The position numbers were made by a program, and so were the translations under genes. A stretch of 64,000 nt of DNA from an uncultured Carboxylicivirga sp. Its GTDB lineage: Bacteria > Bacteroidota > Bacteroidia > Bacteroidales > Marinilabiliaceae. Where the stretch lies: contig NZ_OY771430.1 in NCBI RefSeq assembly GCF_963674565.1, forward strand, positions 1,116,001 through 1,180,000, written 5' to 3'. This document shows positions 53,467 through 61,572 of this stretch, piece after piece; within the stretch, counting starts at the first letter, position 1, and each line of letters opens with the position of its first letter. The notes beneath the pieces are model-generated. The model did no database searches and had not been told where the DNA came from. It was given only the letters and a program-made list of their open reading frames with translations.

Positions 53467-54294
53467 ATGGAAAAGATAATTAATATAGGTAAATATGTTG
53501 AGCAGCTTGTCAATTGGTTAACTGATCATTTAGCTTTTTTATTTGATATAATAAAAAATGTTGGAAATGGTGCGATTGAAGGATTTGAGAGTGTACTTCT
53601 TTTCTTGCCATTTTATATTGTGATTGGTTTATTGGTCATACTTGCTTTCTTTAAAGTTGGAAAAGGTGTAGCCTTTTTTACAGCCATTGGTCTTGTTTTA
53701 ATTTATTTAATGGGCTTTTGGGTTGAAACCATGCAAACACTTGCTTTAATTATTGTATCAACAATAATTGCTTTGGTTCAAGCTATTCCGCTTGGAATAT
53801 GGGCTGCAAAAAACGCCGTTGTTAACAAAATTCTGAAACCAGTTTTGGACCTAATGCAGACAATGCCAGCATTTGTTTATTTAATTCCTGCTGTATTATT
53901 TTTTAGTATTGGAAAGTTACCTGGAGCTTTTGCAACTGTAATCTTTGCAATGCCTCCTGCAGTCCGATTAACAACACTTGGAATAAAGCAGGTTCCTCAA
54001 GATATTGTGGAGGCTGCCCGTGCTTTTGGAGCTACTAATAGGCAGATATTGCAAAAAGTGGAATTGCCATTGGCATTAAATACAATTCTGGCAGGAGTGA
54101 ATCAAACAATAATGATGGCTTTGTCGATGGTAGTTATTGCAGGTATGATTGCTGCAGGTGGATTAGGAGAAAAGGTATTGGAAGGTATCAATAACCTTGA
54201 TATTGGATTAGGCTTTGAAAGTGGTTTGGCTGTGGTTATTCTGGCAATTATATTGGATCGTATCACACAAGCTTTAGGACAAAAGAAAAAATAA
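53467..54294 (+). CDS. proW: Glycine betaine/proline ABC transporter permease
   Basis: 275-residue inner-membrane permease with about six helices. The cytoplasmic EAA loop reads EAARAFGATNRQILQKVELP, the contact with ProV. It is separated from proV by one base. The family moves glycine betaine, proline betaine or choline. Confidence 0.94.
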   Translation: MEKIINIGKYVEQLVNWLTDHLAFLFDIIKNVGNGAIEGFESVLLFLPFYIVIGLLVILAFFKVGKGVAFFTAIGLVLIYLMGFWVETMQTLALIIVSTIIALVQAIPLGIWAAKNAVVNKILKPVLDLMQTMPAFVYLIPAVLFFSIGKLPGAFATVIFAMPPAVRLTTLGIKQVPQDIVEAARAFGATNRQILQKVELPLALNTILAGVNQTIMMALSMVVIAGMIAAGGLGEKVLEGINNLDIGLGFESGLAVVILAIILDRITQALGQKKK

Positions 54295-54314
54295 TATTGA
54301 GATGTCTCAATATT
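54293..54314 (+). other. Hairpin between proW and proX
   Basis: AATATTGAGA (54293-54302) and TCTCAATATT (54305-54314) are perfectly complementary around TG. No T run follows. It may protect upstream mRNA or let proX be expressed at a different level. Confidence 0.5.
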
Positions 54315-54340
54315 GAAATGTATAACATAACAAAGAAGAT

Positions 54341-55189
54341 ATGAAAAGTAAATTAATTCTATTTATTGCATTAGCTGTTGTTTTTGCATCGTGTAACACG
54401 ACAAAAAAGAGTGACAGCCAGAAAAAAATTACCATGGCCTATGTTGATGGATGGGCTGAAGGGGTTGCCATGACTCATGTGACTCAGGAATTCTTTAAAA
54501 GTAAAGGGTATTCGGTTGATGTTAAAAAAGCAGCTGTTGATTTGGTGTTTGCTTCTTTATCAAACGGCGATACTGACGTTTTTATGGATACCTGGTTACC
54601 GGTTACTCATAAAGAGAAAGTAGCAAAGTTTGAAGGCAAAATAGAATCATTAGGTGTTAACTATACAAATGCCCGTATTGGTTTGGTTGTGCCTGAATAT
54701 GTTGAAATCAATTCTATTGAAGAACTAAATGCAAATGCTGATAAATTTGATGGTAAAATTATTGGTATTGAAAAAGGAGCAGGTATCACTGCAAAAACAG
54801 ATCTTGCTGTTCAAGAATATGGTTTAACATTGGATCATATTAACTCTTCAAGTGTGGCTATGTTAACTGAACTTTCTAAGGCCTATAAAGCAAACAAATG
54901 GATCGTAGTTGCCGGATGGGCTCCTCATTGGAAATTTGGTCGTATGAATCTAAAATTTTTAGATGATTCTAAAGGTGTTTATGGAAGTACAGAGCGTATT
55001 GAAACATATGCTCGTAAAGGATTTAAGGAAAGTGATCCTTTTGCAGCCAAATACTTTGCCAATTTTAAGTTAGATAACGCTCAGATGTCAGAGTTACTTG
55101 CTAAGATGGAAGAAGGTAAAGATAAAGAAGCTATTGCTAAGCAATGGATTGCTGATAATGCCGACTTTTTTGAGGGATTAGTTAAATAA
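54341..55189 (+). CDS. proX: Glycine betaine-binding lipoprotein
   Basis: 282-residue solute-binding lipoprotein (lipobox VFASC, C18) of the OpuAC/ProX family. Aromatic residues that could form the cation cage appear in VDGWAEGV, MDTWLPV and AGWAPHWKFG. As a lipoprotein in a diderm it should sit on the periplasmic face of the inner membrane. It is the last gene of the operon and is followed by a strong terminator. Confidence 0.93.
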   Translation: MKSKLILFIALAVVFASCNTTKKSDSQKKITMAYVDGWAEGVAMTHVTQEFFKSKGYSVDVKKAAVDLVFASLSNGDTDVFMDTWLPVTHKEKVAKFEGKIESLGVNYTNARIGLVVPEYVEINSIEELNANADKFDGKIIGIEKGAGITAKTDLAVQEYGLTLDHINSSSVAMLTELSKAYKANKWIVVAGWAPHWKFGRMNLKFLDDSKGVYGSTERIETYARKGFKESDPFAAKYFANFKLDNAQMSELLAKMEEGKDKEAIAKQWIADNADFFEGLVK

Positions 55190-55211
55190 TCTCAGACTTA
55201 ATATTATTGAG

Positions 55212-55237
55212 AAAGGGGCTAAGGAGCCCCTTTTTTT
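55212..55237 (+). terminator. Terminator of the proVWX operon
   Basis: AAAGGGGC (55212-55219) pairs with GCCCCTTT (55226-55233), followed by a T run to 55237. It overlaps the end of the convergent gene by two bases. Confidence 0.9.
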
Positions 55238-56300
55238 ATTGGTTAAAAAACTCCTTTGGATTGCTTTCTGCAATTAACTTATAGTATTTTTCACCCAGAT
55301 AACCTCTCAGATCAATGCTAAAATTCTTTTCGGTAGTTTCGGTTTGTACCATGTAGTAATCAGAACCAAATAGAATCTTATCATTGATATTCTCATCGCC
55401 CAATAAAATCTTTAATAGGGGAAAGAACCTTTTATCATTCAGCGTAAAAGAGATGTCGGAATAAAGGTTTTTATAATTGGGTAACATATCCTTAATAATA
55501 GTAAACCAGTTATCAGGATTACCTGGTTTGTCAAGAAATTCTTCCCAATAATATGCAGAACCAAAATGTGCCAGGCTGATTTTTAAATCAGGAAAATCAT
55601 TCATAACCTGTTCCCAGTTTTTGGGATGAGTAAACATTGCACAAAGTTCTTTACGTTTTTTTCCTTTGGTCTCAATTGGGCTTTGTGATTTTGTCAAAAG
55701 CTTCATTAATTCCTTTTTCTTCCCTTTAAAATGCACCGGATTAAATGGACTGCAGTGAGTGATGACAGGTAAGTTATTGTTTTGACAATAATCATAAACA
55801 GGATACATTCTTTCATCATATGGAAAATAACCCAGAGGTGGATAAATTTTAACCCCTGTAAAGTTCCATTCTTCAATGCTTTGTTTAAGTAAATCCATTA
55901 TGCCTGGTCGGCGTGGATCGACATGAATAAAAGGCAAGACCTGTGGGTGAGTTATTTTTAATTCGGCTAATTCTTTTATCTGATCTTTATAATCTCTTGG
56001 CACCTTACCAGCACCCATATACGCCATGTCCATCGCAAGTATTGCAAACTTCGTTTCTTCAGGATAAAACTTTGAACAGCGCTCAAAAATGTCTTTTTGA
56101 GATGACATTCGACCAATTTCAACAAAACGAATATATCGATCGAAAGTATCCTGATCTGAAAATGGATTTATATTATTTAAAAGCTTGGAAACAACTCTAA
56201 AACCAGTTTTGGTAGCAAGAATCCGGACTAATCCTATGGGCAAAAATGCGCGTGGAATATCACATTCTTTAAATGTATGGATATGTGAGTTATAAATCAT
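55236..56300 (-). CDS. Amidohydrolase family protein
   Basis: 354-residue cytoplasmic metal-dependent hydrolase of the amidohydrolase-2 type. NSHIHTF gives the first HXH at 6 and 8; GVKIYPPLGYFPYDE, PVITHCSPF, LAHFGSAYYWEEFL and FGSDYYM supply the other metal ligands (lysine/His, His, Asp). Such proteins include decarboxylases and lactonases; the substrate is not known. It is a single gene, convergent with proX. Confidence 0.85.
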   Translation of the reverse strand: MIYNSHIHTFKECDIPRAFLPIGLVRILATKTGFRVVSKLLNNINPFSDQDTFDRYIRFVEIGRMSSQKDIFERCSKFYPEETKFAILAMDMAYMGAGKVPRDYKDQIKELAELKITHPQVLPFIHVDPRRPGIMDLLKQSIEEWNFTGVKIYPPLGYFPYDERMYPVYDYCQNNNLPVITHCSPFNPVHFKGKKKELMKLLTKSQSPIETKGKKRKELCAMFTHPKNWEQVMNDFPDLKISLAHFGSAYYWEEFLDKPGNPDNWFTIIKDMLPNYKNLYSDISFTLNDKRFFPLLKILLGDENINDKILFGSDYYMVQTETTEKNFSIDLRGYLGEKYYKLIAESNPKEFFNQ

Positions 56301-56613
56301 TTTGAATTTATTAGGTTAAGTTAAAAATATATTGAGTTGTTGTAAATAATTATTAAGAAGCTATAAAGTTAAACTTTTAGCCTAAAGTATAACCAACATA
56401 TATAATTGCAATAATAATTGTTAGCAGATAATTAGAGTTGTTAATTTAAGAGTCTGGTGAATTAGTTTAACAGCTACAGAATTGTAAAAAACATCTGTTT
56501 ATTTCCTACCATTTGGTTGGTGTTATTTTTATAAAAGTTTAAATATCAGAGGTGTTTTTTAGTTTGCATCATAATTGTAATCTTTTAATTTTTATTTATT
56601 AATACCGATTGTT
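56301..56613. other. 313-base divergent intergenic region
   Basis: AT-rich DNA. The only structure noticed is AAAGTT-A-AACTTT, a 13-base palindrome at 56365-56377 that resembles the repeats upstream of satD. No clear promoter or RNA was recognised. Confidence 0.5.
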
Positions 56614-56823
56614 ATGAGTACAGAAGAAATTAAAGATTTAGAGAAGGAAGTAAATAAACTAAAATTTAAAGCTGGATTAAAAGCCAGTGAGCTGCATGAT
56701 TTAGTGGAGGATCGTTTATATGCTGATTTTGAGGATTTGATTCCTTTTGCTGAAGCAACTTATGCTGCATGTAAAGCATGGAACGATAAAATGATAGAAT
56801 TGCAGAAAATAAAAGCTATGTAA
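56614..56823 (+). CDS. CCE_0567 family small metalloprotein
   Basis: 69-residue alpha-helical protein. EEIKDLEKEVNKLKFKAGL, then ELHDLVEDRLYADFEDL and AEATYAACKAWNDK match the CCE_0567/DUF683 family, whose cyanobacterial member binds metal through histidines and is tied to nitrogen-fixation genes. A single histidine (about residue 28) lies in ELHDL. No nif gene is present in the window, so its role here is open. It is transcribed alone. Confidence 0.75.
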   Translation: MSTEEIKDLEKEVNKLKFKAGLKASELHDLVEDRLYADFEDLIPFAEATYAACKAWNDKMIELQKIKAM

Positions 56824-57066
56824 CAATAATTCAATTTTCAGTAATAGAATCACCATTTATGTTTTAGATTCGATGATCTGGTTTAAATGATTAAAATATA
56901 GAATATTTGACTTAATTATTCTATATTTCTTTAAATGCAGTAAATCAAGCTAATATGTGTCATATAATCTGAAACTTTTAAAATTGTTCGAAGTATAAAG
57001 AGATTAATACAGTTTAGTTTATAAGGGGTAATTAAAAAGCTTTATTAATCTTTTTACAATTTTAAA

Positions 57067-57807
57067 ATGGGGAAACTAAAATTGAATTGGGGGAACAGTG
57101 CAGTTGCATTGTTATTAGTTATTTGCATGGCTTTTTCGAGTGCTTATGCACAGGAAATAAAGCCACAGGAAGCTTTAATACAATTAAAGCAGGGTAATGA
57201 AAGGTATGTTAATGGAGTGAGTTCACATCCACATTTAAATCAGCATCAAAGGAATCTGACCTGGGAGAATGGACAGCATCCGTTTGCAACAATTATTGCA
57301 TGTTCTGATTCGCGTGTGCCTGTAGAATTAGTTTTTGATGTTGGTATAGGCGATATATTTTCAATCAGGGTTGCGGGTAATGTTTGTGATGTTGATGAAG
57401 TTGGTTCAATTGAGTATGGAGTAGCCCATTTACATACGCCGGTTTTAGTGATTCTGGGACACTCAAGCTGTGGAGCTGTCACTGCTGTTACTCGAGGTGA
57501 TAAAGTACATGGCAGCATACCTGCTTTGGTTGATAATATTGCTCCGGCAGTTAAGCAGGCAAAACACATGCATGGCTCTGAATTTTCGGAGGAATTATTG
57601 AATTCTGCTATTGAAAATAATGTATGGCAATCTATTGAAGATTTATTAACTCACAGTCCGGATGCCCGTGAATTAGTAGAGAAAGGTGAATTAATTGTAG
57701 AAGGGGCTATATATGATCTGCATACTGGTGAGGTGAAATGGCTTGGACATCACCCAAAGGAATCAGCTTTGTTGAAATCACATGGAACATATGCTTCAAA
57801 GCATTAG
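57067..57807 (+). CDS. Exported beta-type carbonic anhydrase
   Basis: 246-residue zinc enzyme that interconverts CO2 and bicarbonate. A signal peptide of about 28 residues ends AYA-QE, so the enzyme is periplasmic. Beta-class motifs are C79-S-D81-S-R and H132-S-S-C135, giving the Cys2His zinc site and the Asp-Arg dyad. Beta enzymes are usually cytoplasmic, so export is notable but not unique. The gene has its own terminator. Confidence 0.93.
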   Translation: MGKLKLNWGNSAVALLLVICMAFSSAYAQEIKPQEALIQLKQGNERYVNGVSSHPHLNQHQRNLTWENGQHPFATIIACSDSRVPVELVFDVGIGDIFSIRVAGNVCDVDEVGSIEYGVAHLHTPVLVILGHSSCGAVTAVTRGDKVHGSIPALVDNIAPAVKQAKHMHGSEFSEELLNSAIENNVWQSIEDLLTHSPDARELVEKGELIVEGAIYDLHTGEVKWLGHHPKESALLKSHGTYASKH

Positions 57808-57833
57808 AAGTTAAAATATTAGAGTTGATTTGG

Positions 57834-57868
57834 AGGAAGTATGTTGATAAAGCATACTTCCTTTTTTT
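57834..57868 (+). terminator. Terminator of the carbonic anhydrase gene
   Basis: AGGAAGTATG (57834-57843) pairs with CATACTTCCT (57853-57862) and is followed by a T run. Confidence 0.9.
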
Positions 57869-57947
57869 ATGAATTTATTATTTTTTATAAATCTTGTTAT
57901 TAAATCAGTTTGCCCTCCTAATTTATTAGCATTTACATTTGTTTGGC

Positions 57948-57955
57948 TACCTTTG
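57948..57955 (+). promoter_or_regulatory. -7 element for the radical SAM gene at 57975
   Basis: TACCTTTG fits TAnnTTTG and is 20 bases before the ATG. The -33 region is poor. Confidence 0.45.
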
Positions 57956-57974
57956 GCGCTTCAATAAATAGTGC

Positions 57975-58919
57975 ATGAATTATAGTTGGGGAAATAATAA
58001 ACGATACAATGATTATAGCTCTTATATAAAGAAAACCTTTGGTGAGCGAGTTCAAAAGCTTTCTGTTAATGCAGGATTTACCTGCCCTAATCGAGATGGA
58101 ACAAAAGGAGTGGGAGGATGTGCATTTTGTAACAATAGTACTTTTAATCCTTCATATTGTGGTCCTGAAAAAACTATAACGGAACAGCTTGAACAGGGAA
58201 TTTCATTTTTTCAACCCAAGTATAAAACAATGCAGTATCTTGCATATTTTCAGGCATACAGCAATACTTATGGAGAAACGCAAGAGTTACTAAAATTGTA
58301 TAAGGAAGCATTGGATCATCCATTGGTTAAAGGATTGGTACTTGGTACCCGTCCTGATTGTATTTCAGATGATTTATTGGAACATTTGGCAAATTGGCAA
58401 AAAGACTATTATATAGCTATTGAGTTAGGAGCAGAGTCAACCCTTGAAAAGACTCTTATTGATATCAATAGGGGTCATACTTATGCTGAAACAGTTGATA
58501 CTACCCAACGAATTGTTGCGTACAATATTCCGGTTGGTCTGCACTTAATCATGGGACTCCCGGTAGAAACAAGAGATGATATTATAATTCATGCGGCGGA
58601 AGTATCAAAATTGCCAATTAATTTTCTAAAATTGCATCAATTACAGATTGTTAAAGGAAGTTTATTTGCCAAACAATTTAGAAATAATCCTGAAAGTTTT
58701 CAGTTGTTTTCTGCCGAAGAATACATCGAAATAGTAGTTGATTTTATGGAGCGTTTGAATCCGGATATTATTTTGGAGCGTTTCATAAGTCAGGCGCCTC
58801 ATGATTTATTAATAGCACCCAAATGGGGATTGAAGAATTTCGAGTTTGTTGCTAAAGTTGAAAAAAGACTCAAGGAACGGAATACCTGGCAAGGAAAGCT
58901 ATTTGAAGTTGGAAATTAA
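57975..58919 (+). CDS. TIGR01212 family radical SAM protein (YhcC-like)
   Basis: 314-residue cytoplasmic radical SAM protein. The cluster cysteines are C37, C49 and C52 (TCPNRDGT and GGCAFCNNST), a widened first spacing characteristic of the TIGR01212/YhcC group. LGTRPDCISDDLL, ELGAESTLEKTL and LIMGLPVETRDDI are further conserved segments. The reaction is unknown. ATG at 57975 begins MNYSWGNNKRYNDYS, the usual N-terminus. Confidence 0.93.
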   Translation: MNYSWGNNKRYNDYSSYIKKTFGERVQKLSVNAGFTCPNRDGTKGVGGCAFCNNSTFNPSYCGPEKTITEQLEQGISFFQPKYKTMQYLAYFQAYSNTYGETQELLKLYKEALDHPLVKGLVLGTRPDCISDDLLEHLANWQKDYYIAIELGAESTLEKTLIDINRGHTYAETVDTTQRIVAYNIPVGLHLIMGLPVETRDDIIIHAAEVSKLPINFLKLHQLQIVKGSLFAKQFRNNPESFQLFSAEEYIEIVVDFMERLNPDIILERFISQAPHDLLIAPKWGLKNFEFVAKVEKRLKERNTWQGKLFEVGN

Positions 58920-59000
58920 TTCTTAAAAACTTTAAAGTGGAATTGCAAAATACTAAAGTATGATGCAATTAACCGCTATATTGTATTTTCTTTATGATTC

Positions 59001-60134
59001 TCAATTAATAGCTGAAAACTTTGCTTTTGCTTGTTTAGAAGCTTTATGTTTTTGCCACCAAATATAAAATCCTGTCAAGGGCATAAGACTAATAACTAAT
59101 CCACCTATAAATGTCATTATTTTACCCAGTAATCCCCATGATCCCATATGTAAAGTCCAAAACAGATTTTTAATTTGCTCAGTTAAAACAGCTTCATCTC
59201 CAATATCTAATTTTTCTCCGGTATATCGGTTAAACACAATAAAATCAAGTTCTGTTGTTGATTTTAAATTCACATTTTTTGTTGCTTTTACCGGGATAAT
59301 ACCTGATTCTCTGTTTAAAAAATAGGTGAATATTTGAAGCTGGTCTTTATCAGTAAATTGACTCAGGGTTTTTTCTATTATCTGATTAATAGGGAAGTTA
59401 TCTTTTATATCAGGTTGATAAGAAGGATAAGTTGCTTCCCATGGTGTTTTGGAGTTACCTCCCAATAAATCAGTAGTTGTTGCTGCTAATGGTTTGAATG
59501 CTATAATTAATCCAGTTAATCCTAATATTAAAGCCAAAGCAAGAGTGTAAAAACCAAACACACTGTGAAAATCATGGTTCAAACGTTTAAATGAAACATT
59601 CCATTTCATTGTAAAAGCTCCTTTTAAATGTTTTTTTGACCATGTCTTTGGCCACCATAAAATGAGACCTGTAATAAGCAGAATAATGAAAACAATTATT
59701 GAGATATCTACAATGTATTCTCCTGGCCCATGCCACATAAACGAACTATGAAGATGGGCTGTAACATAAAAAAAATTGATGGTTCCGTCGTCTTTTAAAA
59801 TTTCACCGCTATAAGGATCCACATATATCATTCGAAGTCCTTTTTGAGGATCATAACTATTAAATCTAATGCTTCTTTCTGGCGACCTATAGGCAACCAT
59901 ATAACTTGGGATTCTTCTTTCGGGATATTCTCTTATTAGATTATCCAGAATTGTTTCTATTGCCACTTTTTCATCACGTACTTCTTTAACATATCGATGT
60001 TTGCCAGCTGATAATTCTATAATTTCGTCTGCAAATACAATAATTGTTCCTGTAATACAGACAAAAAACACAATTGGGAATGTGATCAATCCCATCCACA
60101 AATGAATTTTAGCAAATAAATGTTTTACTTTCAT
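59001..60134 (-). CDS. PepSY-associated transmembrane protein
   Basis: 377-residue inner-membrane protein with four predicted helices (about 11-33, 141-160, 186-208 and 335-355) and PepSY-type extracytoplasmic domains. The N-terminus KVKHLFAKIHLWMGLITFP is the family signature. Members next to siderophore receptors are thought to be iron or haem reductases (FoxB/PiuB-like). It lies nine bases after the esterase gene. Confidence 0.88.
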   Translation of the reverse strand: MKVKHLFAKIHLWMGLITFPIVFFVCITGTIIVFADEIIELSAGKHRYVKEVRDEKVAIETILDNLIREYPERRIPSYMVAYRSPERSIRFNSYDPQKGLRMIYVDPYSGEILKDDGTINFFYVTAHLHSSFMWHGPGEYIVDISIIVFIILLITGLILWWPKTWSKKHLKGAFTMKWNVSFKRLNHDFHSVFGFYTLALALILGLTGLIIAFKPLAATTTDLLGGNSKTPWEATYPSYQPDIKDNFPINQIIEKTLSQFTDKDQLQIFTYFLNRESGIIPVKATKNVNLKSTTELDFIVFNRYTGEKLDIGDEAVLTEQIKNLFWTLHMGSWGLLGKIMTFIGGLVISLMPLTGFYIWWQKHKASKQAKAKFSAIN

Positions 60135-60143
60135 ATGTATATT

Positions 60144-61274
60144 TTATGATTGTTTTTGTAAGGTTGATATCTCTTTGTGCTTATCGCCCAAATCCTTCAT
60201 ATTATGGTGATAATAATATTCAGCAAGGGCAGAATGAGCATATGAACTGTTGGGATAATATCGCACATGCATTTTTCTGATTTCTAATTCTGCCTGGTAT
60301 TGTTTCACTTTTTTACAATATTTTGCTAACTCATCCAGGAGATTTGATTCTGGTAAGAAATTGCTTCCTAATTTATTAGATAGTTGTAGATACGTCTCTT
60401 CAATTAAACTTGTATTGAATGGAATCTTTTTAACAGGCAAAGTAATGCCACTAAACATGGCTCTTAATCCATAAAAAGTGCCAGGAATAGTAATTGTTCC
60501 ATGATCTTCATTTGCGAAATATTCACTTTTGAAATTCAATGAGTTTTTTGGATGTTCATCAAAGAATTGTTGAAATTTTAGAATTGATTCAGTATGGTTA
60601 AACCTGTCTTTTTCAATTGTATCCTTTGCTGCAACTGAAAGGTATAGACTTGTTGTATCAAATGAAATTTTACTCCATGAAACTTCCATACTTTCAATCA
60701 GGCTTTGATTATCCCACCAAAGACTAGGATCATGAGCTAAAAAAGTACTGAAGAAGTTTGATTGATTTAGGAACGAATAAATCGTAAAAAGTCCACCGAA
60801 AGAATGACCGGAGAGTATATTAAATCCATTGGTTCGATAGTGTTGATTGATGTAATTACCCAATTCTGATTCTAAGAAATATCTGAAAGATTCGGCACCT
60901 CCACTGTTACCATGAATAGGTATATTATTGTGTAATATAGTATCGTTTGAAGGCGTTAAATCTCGAGAACGATCGGTATTTATAATACCCACAACTATCA
61001 TTTCAGGTAGGTAACGATACATTCCTTTAGACAATGCATCAACTATTGTAACTGTTTGATTAAATAACCTTTCTCCATCTAATACATATAAAACCGGGAA
61101 ATGGTTGTCGTTAAAATCAATTGATAAATAACTGTCTGGTAAGTGGATCAATATCTCCCTTTCTTCATTAAGATGTGTTGAATAAATCTGTATTTTTTCA
61201 CCTATACAAATAGATTGCGAATTAACAATACTGATATTTATAGTTAATAAAATGATTAAGGAATAGTATTTCAT
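60144..61274 (-). CDS. Esterase-like alpha/beta hydrolase (siderophore esterase type)
   Basis: 376-residue exported hydrolase. A signal peptide of about 19 residues precedes a putative-esterase domain: HFPVLYVLDGERLFNQTV, the nucleophile elbow GHSFGGLFT (about residue 155), and NEDHGTITIPG with the catalytic histidine. This fold includes enterobactin esterase (Fes/IroE). The last ~80 residues look like a TPR-type helical repeat. Co-transcription with a PepSY reductase and divergence from a TonB receptor suggest release of iron from an imported siderophore; the substrate is inference. Confidence 0.8.
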   Translation of the reverse strand: MKYYSLIILLTINISIVNSQSICIGEKIQIYSTHLNEEREILIHLPDSYLSIDFNDNHFPVLYVLDGERLFNQTVTIVDALSKGMYRYLPEMIVVGIINTDRSRDLTPSNDTILHNNIPIHGNSGGAESFRYFLESELGNYINQHYRTNGFNILSGHSFGGLFTIYSFLNQSNFFSTFLAHDPSLWWDNQSLIESMEVSWSKISFDTTSLYLSVAAKDTIEKDRFNHTESILKFQQFFDEHPKNSLNFKSEYFANEDHGTITIPGTFYGLRAMFSGITLPVKKIPFNTSLIEETYLQLSNKLGSNFLPESNLLDELAKYCKKVKQYQAELEIRKMHVRYYPNSSYAHSALAEYYYHHNMKDLGDKHKEISTLQKQS

Positions 61275-61319
61275 TCTTCTTTAGTTTTTATATTCTCTGC
61301 CTTCCAGATTTTTATTTTT

Positions 61320-61351
61320 CAAAAGTAGACAGCAGATAAAGTCTGCACAAT
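61320..61351 (-). promoter_or_regulatory. Promoter of the esterase-PepSY operon with an internal palindrome
   Basis: On the minus strand ATTG (61351-61348) and TACTTTTG (61327-61320) are 20 bases apart. The spacer contains GCAGA (61332-61336) and TCTGC (61342-61346), an inverted repeat around five bases that would cover the promoter, so it could be a repressor operator. Confidence 0.6.
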
Positions 61352-61510
61352 CGCTTAATGTTGGGATTTAAAATCAAGAAGTAGTTTTCAATAATAATAT
61401 TGCTAATTGATAGATTATTAGATTGTTGAGTCTGTTTTTAGTGCGATTTAAAGATGGAGTGTTTAGACAATTAGCAAATAATTAAAAATTAAAATTCGCC
61501 AATAGTGGGG

Positions 61511-61542
61511 ATTGTTAAGGCTTACAAGCAAACCTAATTTTG
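61511..61542 (+). promoter_or_regulatory. Promoter of the TonB receptor gene
   Basis: ATTG (61511-61514) and TAATTTTG (61535-61542) are 20 bases apart. The expected start is near 61547, 26 bases before the ATG. Confidence 0.6.
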
Positions 61543-61572
61543 CATCATGTTTAATAATTAGCCTTAATCTCA

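Noticed and set aside
53467..55189. Phosphate or methionine ABC transporter
   Set aside because: The binding protein has OpuAC/ProX-type aromatic segments and the ATPase has the ProV N-terminus with CBS domains.
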